Shown piece by piece: positions 52,018 through 60,542 of a DNA stretch of 64,000 nucleotides (position 1 is the first letter of the stretch; every line of letters begins with the position of its first letter). The position numbers were made by a program, and so were the translations under genes. The stretch lies in contig JADIZR010000001.1 of assembly GCA_016704655.1 (NCBI GenBank), positions 124,001 through 188,000 of the forward strand, written 5' to 3'. Under the pieces are notes generated by a model. It saw only the letters and a program-made list of their open reading frames with translations. It had not been told where the DNA came from and did no database searches. The DNA comes from Pseudomonadota bacterium (GTDB lineage: Bacteria; Pseudomonadota; Gammaproteobacteria; Steroidobacterales; Steroidobacteraceae).

Positions 52018-53301
52018 TCAGGCCTTGAACTCTTCCGGTTTCAATTCGTGCTTCGTCAGCAGTTTGTAGAAGTCCGTGCGATTCCGCTTCGCCATCCGTG
52101 CCGCCTGGCTGACATTTCCCTGAGTAATTTGAAGGAGTTGCACGAGATAGTTCCGTGTGAACTCATCACGAGCCTGGTCGAAGCTCGGCAGTTGCGTGGC
52201 CTGTCCCTGGGCCTCCTGCACCTGCTCGACCGTGATCACAGGCCCGGCACCCAACGACGCGACCTGGCGCACGACCATGCGTAGCTGACGGACATTGCCC
52301 GGCCACTTGGCGCTCGCCAGGGCCTCCATGGCTTCCGGCGAAAGCGTGCGCTTGGTCTGCCCGGTTTCGGCTGCCAGATCTTCGAGACACTGCGCAGCCA
52401 GCAGCGGCACGTCCTCCCGGCGCCGGCTGAGGGGCGGCAGGTCGATATGCACGGCGCTGACCCGTTCCAGCAGTTCCGTGGAGTAACGCCCATCGGCCGC
52501 GAGTTCGTCGGGGCGACGATCGCTGGTCGCCAGCACCCGCAGGTCCCGCGGACCGCGCAGCAGGCTCGCGAGCCGCGTCTGCAGGCTGAGGGCGAGGTCG
52601 TCGACGCTACGCAGGAAGATCGTCCCCCCCGTGGCTTCCTGGGCGGCCCGAGCCAATTCCTGTTCGCAGGCCGCCAGGTGCTCGGCACCGCCGTCCAGGG
52701 AACTGCAGTCAACGGATACGAAGGCTCCCTCGCGACGACCGCTGGCCCTGTGGATCGCCCGCGCCATCAGTTCCTTGCCGGTGCCAGGTTCACCCGTAAT
52801 CAAGACCGACGAATCCGTCCCCGCGACCAGGTGGGCCTTTGCCAGTCGGTCCTCGACCACTGGACTGCGAGTCGCGAACTCCGTCCGCCATTCCTCGGCG
52901 GTATCCGCGAAGCCCGACGTCTTGAGCGCCCGCCGAACTTCCTCGAGCAGTTGTTCCTTCTCGACCGGCTTGGTCAGGAACGCAAAGGCGCCCGACTGGG
53001 TGGCCTTCACCGCATCCGGGATGGTGCCGTGCGCGGTGAGCATGATGACGTTGAGGCCGGGCCAGCGACGCTGCAGTTCACGCAGCAGCGCGATGCCGTC
53101 CATCTCGGCCATGCGCAGGTCGGTGATGACGAGATCGGGTCGGAAGCGCGCGATGACGGAAAGCGCCTTGGCGGCATTCTCCGCAGGCTCGACCTCGTAC
53201 TTCTGCGAGCGCAAGCGGATCGTCAGCAGGCGCAACAGTCCAGGGTCGTCGTCGACGACGAGGATCTTCGGCGTGCGTTTGCTGGTCCGCGACATGGCCA
53301 A
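52018..53301 (-). CDS. glrR: GlrR-type response regulator with degenerate AAA+ domain
   Basis: The 427-residue product has a receiver domain with the phospho-acceptor aspartate in LVITDLRMAEMDG (near residue 60) and lysine in FAFLTKPVEK, an AAA+ domain with intact Walker A GEPGTGKELMARAIH, and a C-terminal Fis-type helix-turn-helix (TQGNVSQAARMAKRNRTDFY). GlrR normally activates sigma-54 transcription, but here the GAFTGA loop is absent (DCSSLDGGAEHLAACEQELA in its place) and Walker B is altered (GGTIFLRSVDDL instead of GGTLFLDEIGD). The order glrK-glrG-glrR identifies the system. It may regulate without activating sigma-54 polymerase. Confidence 0.9.
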   Translation of the reverse strand: MAMSRTSKRTPKILVVDDDPGLLRLLTIRLRSQKYEVEPAENAAKALSVIARFRPDLVITDLRMAEMDGIALLRELQRRWPGLNVIMLTAHGTIPDAVKATQSGAFAFLTKPVEKEQLLEEVRRALKTSGFADTAEEWRTEFATRSPVVEDRLAKAHLVAGTDSSVLITGEPGTGKELMARAIHRASGRREGAFVSVDCSSLDGGAEHLAACEQELARAAQEATGGTIFLRSVDDLALSLQTRLASLLRGPRDLRVLATSDRRPDELAADGRYSTELLERVSAVHIDLPPLSRRREDVPLLAAQCLEDLAAETGQTKRTLSPEAMEALASAKWPGNVRQLRMVVRQVASLGAGPVITVEQVQEAQGQATQLPSFDQARDEFTRNYLVQLLQITQGNVSQAARMAKRNRTDFYKLLTKHELKPEEFKA

Positions 53302-53311
53302 GGTCAGATAC

Positions 53312-53929
53312 TCACTGACCTTCCGGTGTGAGGGTACGCTCCATTTCCGCGACCGCCTCGAGCTTGCGCTCGGCTTCTGCCAGCGCTTTCTTCAGTCGCT
53401 GCGTCTCGGCATGCAGCGTGCCGTAGCGGCGGTCGTCGTCCGCACCGATCGACTTCAGCTGACGCTCCGATTCCTCGCGCTGTCGCGCCAGGTCGGCGTA
53501 CAGCGCAACCCGCGCGTCGAATTCACGCAGGAATGCGTTGGCGAGCGAGACCTCCTGCGACGTCAGGTCGTGCTCGCCCGCGAGCAGTTCGGTGATGATT
53601 CGCCGGGCCTCGACTGGATTGCTCGACGAGTGACCCGCTGCGCCGAGTGCAATTGCATGGCGCAGGCGATTCGATGAGGTCGGGTTCTGCTGTGCCTGCG
53701 ACAGCGTCGAGGCCAACGCGGTTGACTGGCGGACGGCGTCGCCGGGCGCCATGAGGTCGAGCACTTCGAAATACGATGCGACGCCGGCCGGTTTCGGCGT
53801 GGGCGCTGTGACGGTCTGGCCGAGCACGCCCGGCTTGATTGCAGGTTGCAGGCCCGTGCACGCGGTCAGGAAAATCGCGGCAACGGCCAGAAATGCTCTA
53901 CGGACGGTTGGTTGCGGGATGAGGGTCAT
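53312..53929 (-). CDS. Lipoprotein in the GlrG/QseG position
   Basis: The 205-residue product starts with a lipoprotein signal (RRAFLAVAAIFLTAC, cysteine near residue 24), followed by a helical region and a C-terminal coiled coil (YADLARQREESERQLKSIGA, HAETQRLKKALAEAERKLEA). Sequence similarity to QseG/GlrG is weak by eye, but its place between the kinase and regulator genes is that of QseG, an outer-membrane partner of the kinase. ATG 53929 is chosen for the signal peptide. glrR starts ten bases after its stop. Confidence 0.75.
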   Translation of the reverse strand: MTLIPQPTVRRAFLAVAAIFLTACTGLQPAIKPGVLGQTVTAPTPKPAGVASYFEVLDLMAPGDAVRQSTALASTLSQAQQNPTSSNRLRHAIALGAAGHSSSNPVEARRIITELLAGEHDLTSQEVSLANAFLREFDARVALYADLARQREESERQLKSIGADDDRRYGTLHAETQRLKKALAEAERKLEAVAEMERTLTPEGQ

Positions 53930-54012
53930 TTCGTGGCAACGCTGCCGGAAGATGGAGGTGCCTGTGCGGCGCAGGCCCCGAATGATAGTCCGAATCCGAA
54001 CGGCCGGCGCCC

Positions 54013-55482
54013 TCACCCCAACCTTGTCCCGCCTTCCGCCGGGGTGGGGGTAAGAGGCAACCGGACGCGAAAGTGGGCACCCGGAAATTCTCCGTCGACG
54101 ATCTCGACGCTGCCGCCATGCGCAAGTACGAATTCCTGCACCACGGACAGTCCGATGCCCGTGCCTCGAACGAGTCCACCGTGCGGTGTGGCACCCTGGT
54201 AGAACGCCGCGAAAATCCGCGGACGTTCCTCCAGCGGAACGCCAGGCCCCGAATCGGCAACATCCAGCACGAGGTTCTTGCCCGCACCGTCATAGGCCGC
54301 GCGCAACGTGATCGTACCGCCGTCCGGTGTGAACTTCACGGCGTTGGAAATCAGATTGTCGAGGATCAGCTGCAGCTTTTCGCGGTCCGCGGCCAGTGTG
54401 AGATCCGGCACTTGCAGGTCGAGTCGCAGCCGGTGCGCATTGAGCGGCAACTGGTAGGTTTCGATCGCCGACTTCACCAGCGGCAACAGGCGAATCTCAC
54501 CGACTTCCAGGTCGCTGCGCTTCGCCTGCCACTCGCTGTAGGACAGCAGGTTCTCGATCAGGCGCTGCAGCCGCAGGCTGTTGTCGCGCAGGATGCTGGC
54601 CACTTCCCGCTGCTCGCCATTGAGCGAGCCGACCGCGCCCTCCATCAGCAGTTCGGTGCCTTCGCGGATGTTGGCGAGCGGCGTCTTCAGCTCGTGTGAC
54701 ATGTGGCGCAGGAATCGGTTGCGCTCCTCGGCGATGTCCTGCAACCGTACCCTGAGCCACTCGAGCTGCCGGCCGAGTGCCTGCAGGTCTGAAGGTCCCT
54801 GCACCTTGACGGGCTCGCTCAACTGCCCGTGTCCGATCGCACTGATGACCGCATCGATCTGGCGGATCGGTCGCGCCAGGACCAGCGCGAACATTCCGAT
54901 CAGCCCGACGGTGATCGGGATCAGCGCGAGCGACTGCCAGTACAGCCGGCGCCGCACCTTCTCGGTCTCGGCCTGGAGCTGTTTCAGCTCCCGGTCAGTC
55001 TGCGCGCCTGCCAGGTTCGAGAGCTGCCCGGCATCGCGTGCCAGCGCGGTGAAATCGCGCAGCGTGCGTGAGATGCGTGCAGATGATTGCGATTCGATGG
55101 CGCCCGAGATGAGTTCGATCGTACCGCGCATGCTGTCGATGACCCTTGCGCGCTCGTCGTCGCCGCCCGTCAATGCCGAGAAATCGTCCAGCGTCCTGCT
55201 GAGCAGGTCGCGGTTCTGCCGGAAGGTGTCGAGCAGGGCCGGGCGCGGAATGATCTGGTAGAGCCGCGCGGTCCGTTCGAGCGATGAGACCTGTCGCACG
55301 AGGGCCTGAGTGTACTGCGTGGCGGTCACGCCATTGATCACGAGACGTTCGCTCGCGGCCGACAGATTGCGCATTTCGATGGCCGCGCTGATGGTGCCGA
55401 GCAGGGCCAGCAGGGCAACGATCACGAACCCGAACAGAATCAGGCCAGTCAGGGAGCGGGGGCGGAAGGGGAAGCGTGTCAT
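54013..55482 (-). CDS. glrK: GlrK/QseE-type sensor histidine kinase
   Basis: The 489-residue product has an N-terminal membrane helix (LTGLILFGFVIVALLALLG), a helical periplasmic sensor region of about 140 residues, a second helix (SLALIPITVGLIGMFALVLA), HAMP, the phospho-acceptor H-box FLRHMSHELKTPLANIREG near residue 270, N-box DNLISNAVKFTP and the ATP-lid motifs VADSGPGVPLEE and GTGIGLSVVQEF. ATG 55482 gives the normal N-terminus. It is the first gene of the glrKGR group and is divergent from srkA with 44 bases between starts. Confidence 0.92.
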   Translation of the reverse strand: MTRFPFRPRSLTGLILFGFVIVALLALLGTISAAIEMRNLSAASERLVINGVTATQYTQALVRQVSSLERTARLYQIIPRPALLDTFRQNRDLLSRTLDDFSALTGGDDERARVIDSMRGTIELISGAIESQSSARISRTLRDFTALARDAGQLSNLAGAQTDRELKQLQAETEKVRRRLYWQSLALIPITVGLIGMFALVLARPIRQIDAVISAIGHGQLSEPVKVQGPSDLQALGRQLEWLRVRLQDIAEERNRFLRHMSHELKTPLANIREGTELLMEGAVGSLNGEQREVASILRDNSLRLQRLIENLLSYSEWQAKRSDLEVGEIRLLPLVKSAIETYQLPLNAHRLRLDLQVPDLTLAADREKLQLILDNLISNAVKFTPDGGTITLRAAYDGAGKNLVLDVADSGPGVPLEERPRIFAAFYQGATPHGGLVRGTGIGLSVVQEFVLAHGGSVEIVDGEFPGAHFRVRLPLTPTPAEGGTRLG

Positions 55483-55513
55483 GGCGAAGTGCCGGGAAGG
55501 GTACGTGACCCCG

Positions 55514-55519
55514 TACAAT
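55514..55519 (+). promoter_or_regulatory. Possible -10 element of srkA, suggesting a leaderless transcript
   Basis: TACAAT ends seven bases before the srkA ATG, so transcription from it would begin at or next to the start codon. No good -35 element is visible. Confidence 0.35.
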
Positions 55520-55526
55520 CGAAGCA

Positions 55527-56501
55527 ATGAATGCCCCGCACCCGTACTCCGCGCTGACCCCCGACGTCGTCGTCAGCGCGGTCGAGGAACTCGGGCACCG
55601 CTGCGACGGCCGCATCCTGGCGCTCAACAGTTACGAGAACCGCGTCTACCAGGTTGGCCGGGAGGACAGCACCCCGGTCGTCGTGAAGTTTTATCGCCCC
55701 GAGCGCTGGCCCGATGCGGCGATCCTCGAGGAGCACGAGTTCGCGCTGGAACTCGCGCGCGCGGAGATCCCGGTCATTGCGCCGGACGTCCACGATGGAC
55801 GCAGTCTCTTCAAGCACGAAGGATTCCGTTACGCCGTATATCCCCGGGCGGGCGGCCGCTGGCCCGAACTCGGCACGCGGGACGACCGCCAGTGGATGGG
55901 TCGCTTCCTGGCGCGCATCCACGCAATCGGGCGCACACGCACGTTTCGCCATCGACCGCGCCTGGACTGGCGCGTGCTGGGGCAGGAGACGGCCGATTAT
56001 CTGCTCGACTCCGGCTGGATTCCGTCGCACATCGAGGTGGCCTACGAATCGCTGGCCGAGGACGTGTTGAGTCTCGTCGAACAACGCTTCGAGGAGGCGA
56101 TGCCACTGCGCACGCTGCGCCTCCACGGCGACTGCCACCCGGGCAACGTGCTGTGGACCGAGAAGGGCCCGCATTTCGTCGACCTCGACGATTGCATGAC
56201 CGGGCCCGCGGTGCAGGACCTGTGGATGCTGCTTTCGGGGCGGCCGCAGGAAATGCGCGCCCAGCTCGACGACATCGTCGAGGGCTACCAGGAGTTCGCC
56301 GACTTCGATCAGCATGAGACTGCGCTGATCGAGCCGCTGCGCACCCTGCGCATCATGCACTACGCCGGATGGCTGGCGCGTCGCTGGGACGACCCGGCTT
56401 TTCCACGCGCCTTCCCCTGGTTTCAGGAGCCGAAGTACTGGGAGCAGCATGTGCTGAACCTGCGTGAGCAGGTCGCGGCCATGGAGGAGCCGTTCTCGTA
56501 G
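55527..56501 (+). CDS. srkA: Stress response serine/threonine protein kinase SrkA (YihE/RdoA)
   Basis: SrkA is a cytoplasmic kinase of the choline kinase-like fold that protects against stress-induced death. The 324-residue product has LALNSYENRVYQVGREDSTP, VVKFYRPERWPDAAILEEHE, the catalytic loop LHGDCHPGNVLWTEKG near residue 200 and the metal aspartate in FVDLDDCMTGPAVQDLWML. Length and motifs match SrkA. It is divergent from glrK and followed by galE. Confidence 0.93.
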   Translation: MNAPHPYSALTPDVVVSAVEELGHRCDGRILALNSYENRVYQVGREDSTPVVVKFYRPERWPDAAILEEHEFALELARAEIPVIAPDVHDGRSLFKHEGFRYAVYPRAGGRWPELGTRDDRQWMGRFLARIHAIGRTRTFRHRPRLDWRVLGQETADYLLDSGWIPSHIEVAYESLAEDVLSLVEQRFEEAMPLRTLRLHGDCHPGNVLWTEKGPHFVDLDDCMTGPAVQDLWMLLSGRPQEMRAQLDDIVEGYQEFADFDQHETALIEPLRTLRIMHYAGWLARRWDDPAFPRAFPWFQEPKYWEQHVLNLREQVAAMEEPFS

Positions 56502-56563
56502 CCGGGTACTTTGCGAGCTTGCCCACAGAATGGGCAGGACCGCTTGCGCAGAATTAGCTTCGC

Positions 56564-56569
56564 TATAAT
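56564..56569 (+). promoter_or_regulatory. Perfect -10 element (TATAAT) upstream of galE
   Basis: TATAAT lies 95 bases before the galE start. TTGCGC at 56544-56549 is the best -35, but its 14-base spacing is short, so the -10 is more reliable than the pair. Confidence 0.55.
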
Positions 56570-56663
56570 TCGAACCAGCATCCCGCGCGCCGAAGCGCTC
56601 GGACCATGCCCGTGCTTGCGGGAACAAGCGTTACGCTACTGAGTCTGTAACAAGGGTCATCAC

Positions 56664-57674
56664 GTGTCATCTGCTTCCATTCTCGTCACCGGCGGCGCCG
56701 GCTACATCGGCAGTCACACGGTCCGCCAGCTCGTCGAGCGCGGCGAGCACGTCGTGGTTCTCGACAACCTCTCGACGGGTTACCGCAGCGCTGTGCTGGG
56801 CGCGCCGCTGATTGTCGGCGACACCAGCGATCGTGATCTCGTGGCGCGAGTCCTGCAGGACCATGCCATCGACACCGTGCTGCACTTCGCGGCGCATACG
56901 ATCGTGCCGGAGTCGGTATCCGACCCGCTCAAGTACTACCGCAACAACACCTGTGCGACGCGCAATCTGCTCGAGCAGTGCGACACCGCGGGCGTGCGCC
57001 GCTTCGTGTTCTCGTCGACGGCCGCGGTCTACGGAATTCCCGCCGAGGGTCTCGCGCGCGAAGACTCGCCGACCGTGCCGATCAATCCGTACGGCACTTC
57101 GAAACTCATGAGCGAGTGGATGCTGCGCGACCTTGCCGCGGCCTCCTCGAAACTGCGTTACGTGGTGCTGCGCTATTTCAACGTTGCGGGCAGCGACCCG
57201 GGTGGGCGCATTGGTCACAGTGCGCCGACGGCGACGCTGCTCGTGAAAGTGGCGTGCCAGGTGGCCGCCGGCGTCCGGCCCTCGCTGTCGATCTTCGGCA
57301 CCGACTATCCGACGCCGGACGGCACCGGGGTGCGCGATTACATCCACGTTGAGGACCTCGCCGCGGCTCACCTCAGCGCACTCGATTACCTGGACAGGGG
57401 TGGCGCGTCGACCACGCTCAACTGCGGGTACGGCCATGGCTACAGCGTGCGCGAAGTCGTGAAGATGGTGGAGCACGTCAACGACGGCCGGTCGCTGCCC
57501 GTCGTCGAGAGCCCCCGCCGCGCCGGTGATCCGCCGTCCCTCGTTGCGCATGCCGAACGAATCCGTGAGGTGCTTGGGTGGGCGCCACGATTCGACGACC
57601 TCGAGACGATCGTCCGCAATCAGCTGGCCTGGGAACGCCGGTTGCAGAGCGAGCCGGGCCTGACGCGCAACTAG
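56664..57674 (+). CDS. galE: UDP-glucose 4-epimerase
   Basis: GalE interconverts UDP-glucose and UDP-galactose for glycan synthesis. The 336-residue product has VTGGAGYIGSHTVRQLVERG, FVFSSTAAVYGIP, the catalytic pair in NPYGTSKLMSEWML, RYFNVAGSDPGGRIGHS and TPDGTGVRDYIHVEDLA, all standard for GalE. It starts at GTG 56664. It lies outside the main polysaccharide locus but could serve it. Confidence 0.95.
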   Translation: MSSASILVTGGAGYIGSHTVRQLVERGEHVVVLDNLSTGYRSAVLGAPLIVGDTSDRDLVARVLQDHAIDTVLHFAAHTIVPESVSDPLKYYRNNTCATRNLLEQCDTAGVRRFVFSSTAAVYGIPAEGLAREDSPTVPINPYGTSKLMSEWMLRDLAAASSKLRYVVLRYFNVAGSDPGGRIGHSAPTATLLVKVACQVAAGVRPSLSIFGTDYPTPDGTGVRDYIHVEDLAAAHLSALDYLDRGGASTTLNCGYGHGYSVREVVKMVEHVNDGRSLPVVESPRRAGDPPSLVAHAERIREVLGWAPRFDDLETIVRNQLAWERRLQSEPGLTRN

Positions 57675-57772
57675 ATTCGCTGCGTCCCGGGAAACCAAGC
57701 GCGCGGAGTGTTCGGCGGGGGCCACGTGGTATTCTTACAGGCCCCGTCTACACGGACCTGCCCGGTGCCTGC

Positions 57773-59500
57773 GTGACCCTACGCGTTGATGAATTTTCGA
57801 CAGCTGCTGGATTCCAGAGCTTGCGTACGATCCGGCGTGTAGCCTTGCTGGCGCTCACTTCGATCTCTCGTCGCTTGCGGCGGTGGGGGGGGGGTGGGGG
57901 AGGCGGTGGCGGTGGCGGCCCCAGCAGCGTCACGGTCAGTGGCAAGGCCACCTACGAACGCGTGCCGTTTTCGAGCAACGTGACCCTCGGGCTGAGCTAC
58001 GCCAACACCTCGGCACAACCGATACGCGAGGCGGTCGTCGAACTGATCCAGTCGGGCGGCAGCACGCTTGCGACGACCGCGACCGACAGCAATGGCAACT
58101 ACGCGTTCACGGCGCCCGCGAACACCAGCGTGTTCGTACGTGTGCAGGCACAGTCACGCAGGACGACGACTCCGGCGCGCAATATTCGTGTCCTCAACAA
58201 CGCCCCGGATGATCCGCAGGATCCACCGTATGCTCTGTATGTGCTTGACAGTGCGGTGTTCAACTCCGGGACGGCAAACCAGACGAAGAACCTGCTCGCG
58301 GGTTCGGGCTGGGGCGGCACAAGCTACACGGGCGTCCGCGGCGCAGCACCGTTTGCGATTCTCGACACGCTGCTGGCGGCCACGGATTTCGTCGTCGCCA
58401 ACGGCAACTCAGCGCTCGACCTGCCGGGGCTGAATGTTTTCTGGAGCCGGAACAACACGCCGACGCCAGGCGAAGTGACGGACGGCCAGATCACGTCCAC
58501 GCTCTATCGAACGGCGTCGACAGACGGGTCGCGGGTCGGCATCTACGTGCTCGGCGATGATAACGTCGACACGGACGAGTACGACCAGCACGTGCTGGCG
58601 CACGAGTTCCAGCATTTCCTCGAAGACACGATCAGTCGCACCGATACGCCGGGCGGCCCGCATTCGCCGAATGATCGGCTCGACCTGCGGCTCGCCTTCA
58701 GCGAAGGGTTCGCCAACGCCTTCTCAGCGATGGTACTGAACGATCCGCTCTACAGCGACTCGCTGGGTTCGCAGCAGGGCCGGCGCTTCTCCTTCAGCAT
58801 GGAGAGCAACGCGACGTCGCCGGCGGGCTGGTACAACGAGGCGTCGATCCAGTCCATCACGTGGGACTTGTATGACGCTGCGCCCGATGGCTCGGATGCC
58901 GTTGCACTCGGCTATAAGCCGCTGTACGAGGCACTCACGGGCCTGCTCCGCAGCGGTCCGGCACTGACCAGCGTTTACCCGTTCGTCACCGACCTGAAGG
59001 GACAGGCGGGCGCGCCAGTTACGGCTATCGACACACTCGTCACCTCGCAGAGCATGCACGTGTCGGACGCGTGGGGCACGAGTGAGACGAACGACGGTTC
59101 GCTGCCGCGGGTCCTGCCGCTCTACACACAACTCACGCTGAATAGCGGGGCGCAGTCCGTCTGTGGCACGACTGTCGTTGGGACGTACAACAAGATTGGC
59201 AACCGGTTATTTCTGCGATTCTCGATTACAGCCGCGCGTGCGGTCACGGTCCGGGCGCAATACACGTCGATCGGGTCGACAGCCCCATTTTCCCCGGAGC
59301 CCGATCCGGATATCGTGCTGTACAACAACGGCTTCCTGGACATCGCAGAGTCCACGACGAGCGGTGACGAGACGCTCACGCGGACGCTCGAGCCGGGCGA
59401 ATACGTGATCGAGGTATACGAGTGGAGCCACATTGATCCGTCAGAATTGGCACTCCCACCGCGTGGTGACACGTGTTTCAATGTGTCGGTGACAGGCTGA
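57773..59500 (+). CDS. Probable secreted HExxH metalloprotease lipoprotein with a poly-G tract at the lipobox
   Basis: The 575-residue frame has a carboxypeptidase-regulatory-like domain (ATTATDSNGNYAFTAPANTS), a zinc motif HEFQHFLEDT near residue 277 and a downstream SEGFANAFSAM that could give the third ligand glutamate, as in gluzincins; I do not recognise a named family. The N-terminus reads VALLALTSISRRLRRWGGG in this frame, but LVACGGGG, a lipobox, appears in the next frame; two compensating indels around a run of ten G (57886-57896) would make a normal lipoprotein leader. GTG 57773 is the tentative start. Function is inferred from the motif only. Confidence 0.68.
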   Translation: MTLRVDEFSTAAGFQSLRTIRRVALLALTSISRRLRRWGGGGGGGGGGGPSSVTVSGKATYERVPFSSNVTLGLSYANTSAQPIREAVVELIQSGGSTLATTATDSNGNYAFTAPANTSVFVRVQAQSRRTTTPARNIRVLNNAPDDPQDPPYALYVLDSAVFNSGTANQTKNLLAGSGWGGTSYTGVRGAAPFAILDTLLAATDFVVANGNSALDLPGLNVFWSRNNTPTPGEVTDGQITSTLYRTASTDGSRVGIYVLGDDNVDTDEYDQHVLAHEFQHFLEDTISRTDTPGGPHSPNDRLDLRLAFSEGFANAFSAMVLNDPLYSDSLGSQQGRRFSFSMESNATSPAGWYNEASIQSITWDLYDAAPDGSDAVALGYKPLYEALTGLLRSGPALTSVYPFVTDLKGQAGAPVTAIDTLVTSQSMHVSDAWGTSETNDGSLPRVLPLYTQLTLNSGAQSVCGTTVVGTYNKIGNRLFLRFSITAARAVTVRAQYTSIGSTAPFSPEPDPDIVLYNNGFLDIAESTTSGDETLTRTLEPGEYVIEVYEWSHIDPSELALPPRGDTCFNVSVTG

Positions 59501-59526
59501 CGCACCCCAGGAAACCAGAGGCAGAC

Positions 59527-60165
59527 ATGCGCATGACGTTGAATGACGAGGTCCGGACCGCCGGTTTTCGAAGTTTGGCCCTCACCGCCGCTGCCGCTCT
59601 GCTGGCTGGCGCGCTCGTGACGGCTTGTGGCGGTGGCATGGAAGAAGAGGCGGGTGTTGCCCAGGCCGGGAAGGCCAAGGTGGACGAGGCCGCTCCGGCC
59701 ACCCCGCCCGCCAACGCAGACGAAAAGCACGAGCGCCTCGCTGCGGCGGTCGTGGACGGCAAGACCACAGCGCCGATCGACATGCGATACGACGTGCTGG
59801 CGAAGCCCGCATTGGGCCAGCCGTTCGAGGTCGAAATGACCTTCAGTGCTCGGCTGCCGGCCGACAAGCTCGAGACGGAGATCACCGAAGCGCCCGGTCT
59901 CACGATCGTCGGCGAGAAGACGGCAGCGTTTTCGCCGATCGAGGGCGGGCAGTCGTATTCCACCAAAGTGCTGGTCCAGGGTGACAATCCGGGCCTGTAC
60001 TACATCGGCGTGATCGCGAAGATGTCGACGAAGGTGCAGACCGAGACACGCGCCTTCGCAATTCCCGTCGTGATCGGCGACCCGCCTTCGGCAAAGAAGG
60101 CAGACCCGCCCAGGGACTCGACCGGTCAGGCGGTCCAGTCGATGCCGGCGCAGGAGTCGAAATAG
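59527..60165 (+). CDS. Lipoprotein of unknown function
   Basis: The 212-residue product has a lipoprotein signal (LTAAAALLAGALVTACGGG, cysteine near residue 38), an acidic, alanine/proline-rich linker, and a beta-rich domain (DMRYDVLAKPALGQPFEVEM, GGQSYSTKVLVQGDNPGLYY) that looks like an Ig-type fold. I do not recognise a family. ATG 59527 is 26 bases after the metalloprotease stop, so the two may be cotranscribed. It ends with a lysine/proline-rich tail. Two repeat elements follow before typA. Confidence 0.75.
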   Translation: MRMTLNDEVRTAGFRSLALTAAAALLAGALVTACGGGMEEEAGVAQAGKAKVDEAAPATPPANADEKHERLAAAVVDGKTTAPIDMRYDVLAKPALGQPFEVEMTFSARLPADKLETEITEAPGLTIVGEKTAAFSPIEGGQSYSTKVLVQGDNPGLYYIGVIAKMSTKVQTETRAFAIPVVIGDPPSAKKADPPRDSTGQAVQSMPAQESK

Positions 60166-60224
60166 CGCGTTTCCCCGGCACTCCCACCCCGGCGGGATCG
60201 ACTACGAGGTGGGTGACGGTCGAT

Positions 60225-60300
60225 GCGTGCGGTCCGGTGTTCTTTCCGGCGAGCGTGTCTGCCTTTCCGCTCGCCGGAAAGAACACCGGACCGCAGGCAC
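60225..60300 (+). repeat. Long hairpin element 3 of the GTGTCTGCCTTTCC-loop family
   Basis: 31-bp arms (60225-60255 and 60270-60300) with one mismatch, and the 14-nt loop GTGTCTGCCTTTCC, identical to the core of the loops at 17623 and 17792. The stem sequence differs from the other two elements apart from the inner CGAGC/GCTCG and a GGTCCGG block. Confidence 0.93.
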
Positions 60301-60332
60301 GACAGCACGCGCCCGTTCGAGCAAGTCTCACC

Positions 60333-60406
60333 GTGAATCGTGCGGCTCCACCGCGCGATTCAGGATGCGCGGGAGACCCGGAGCGCGCAAAGACAACCGG
60401 AGCCTG
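60333..60406 (+). repeat. Hairpin repeat family B, copy upstream of typA
   Basis: CGTGAATCGTGCGG pairs with CCGCGCGATTCA, followed by GATGCGCGGGAGAC and GCGCGCAAAGACAACCGG. It matches the reverse complement of 62450-62524 along about 74 bases. Region 60166-60542 holds no gene: only hairpin element 3, this copy and the typA promoter area. Confidence 0.8.
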
Positions 60407-60494
60407 TAGCGTCAGGCCCACTCCAATCCTTTCCGGTCGCAACGGGAGGGGGTGACTGCTTTCCTGCAGTGCAGCAAGCCGGGATTGAATCCGC

Positions 60495-60500
60495 TATACT
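60495..60500 (+). promoter_or_regulatory. -10 element (TATACT) and leader stem of typA
   Basis: TATACT lies 42 bases before the GTG start; no convincing -35 is present. The leader between them can fold (GGGCCC repeats and outer GCGCC/GGCGC), ending just before the start codon. Confidence 0.45.
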
Positions 60501-60542
60501 TCGCGCCCTTTTTAGGGCCCCTCCGGGCCCCTGGCGCACCAA

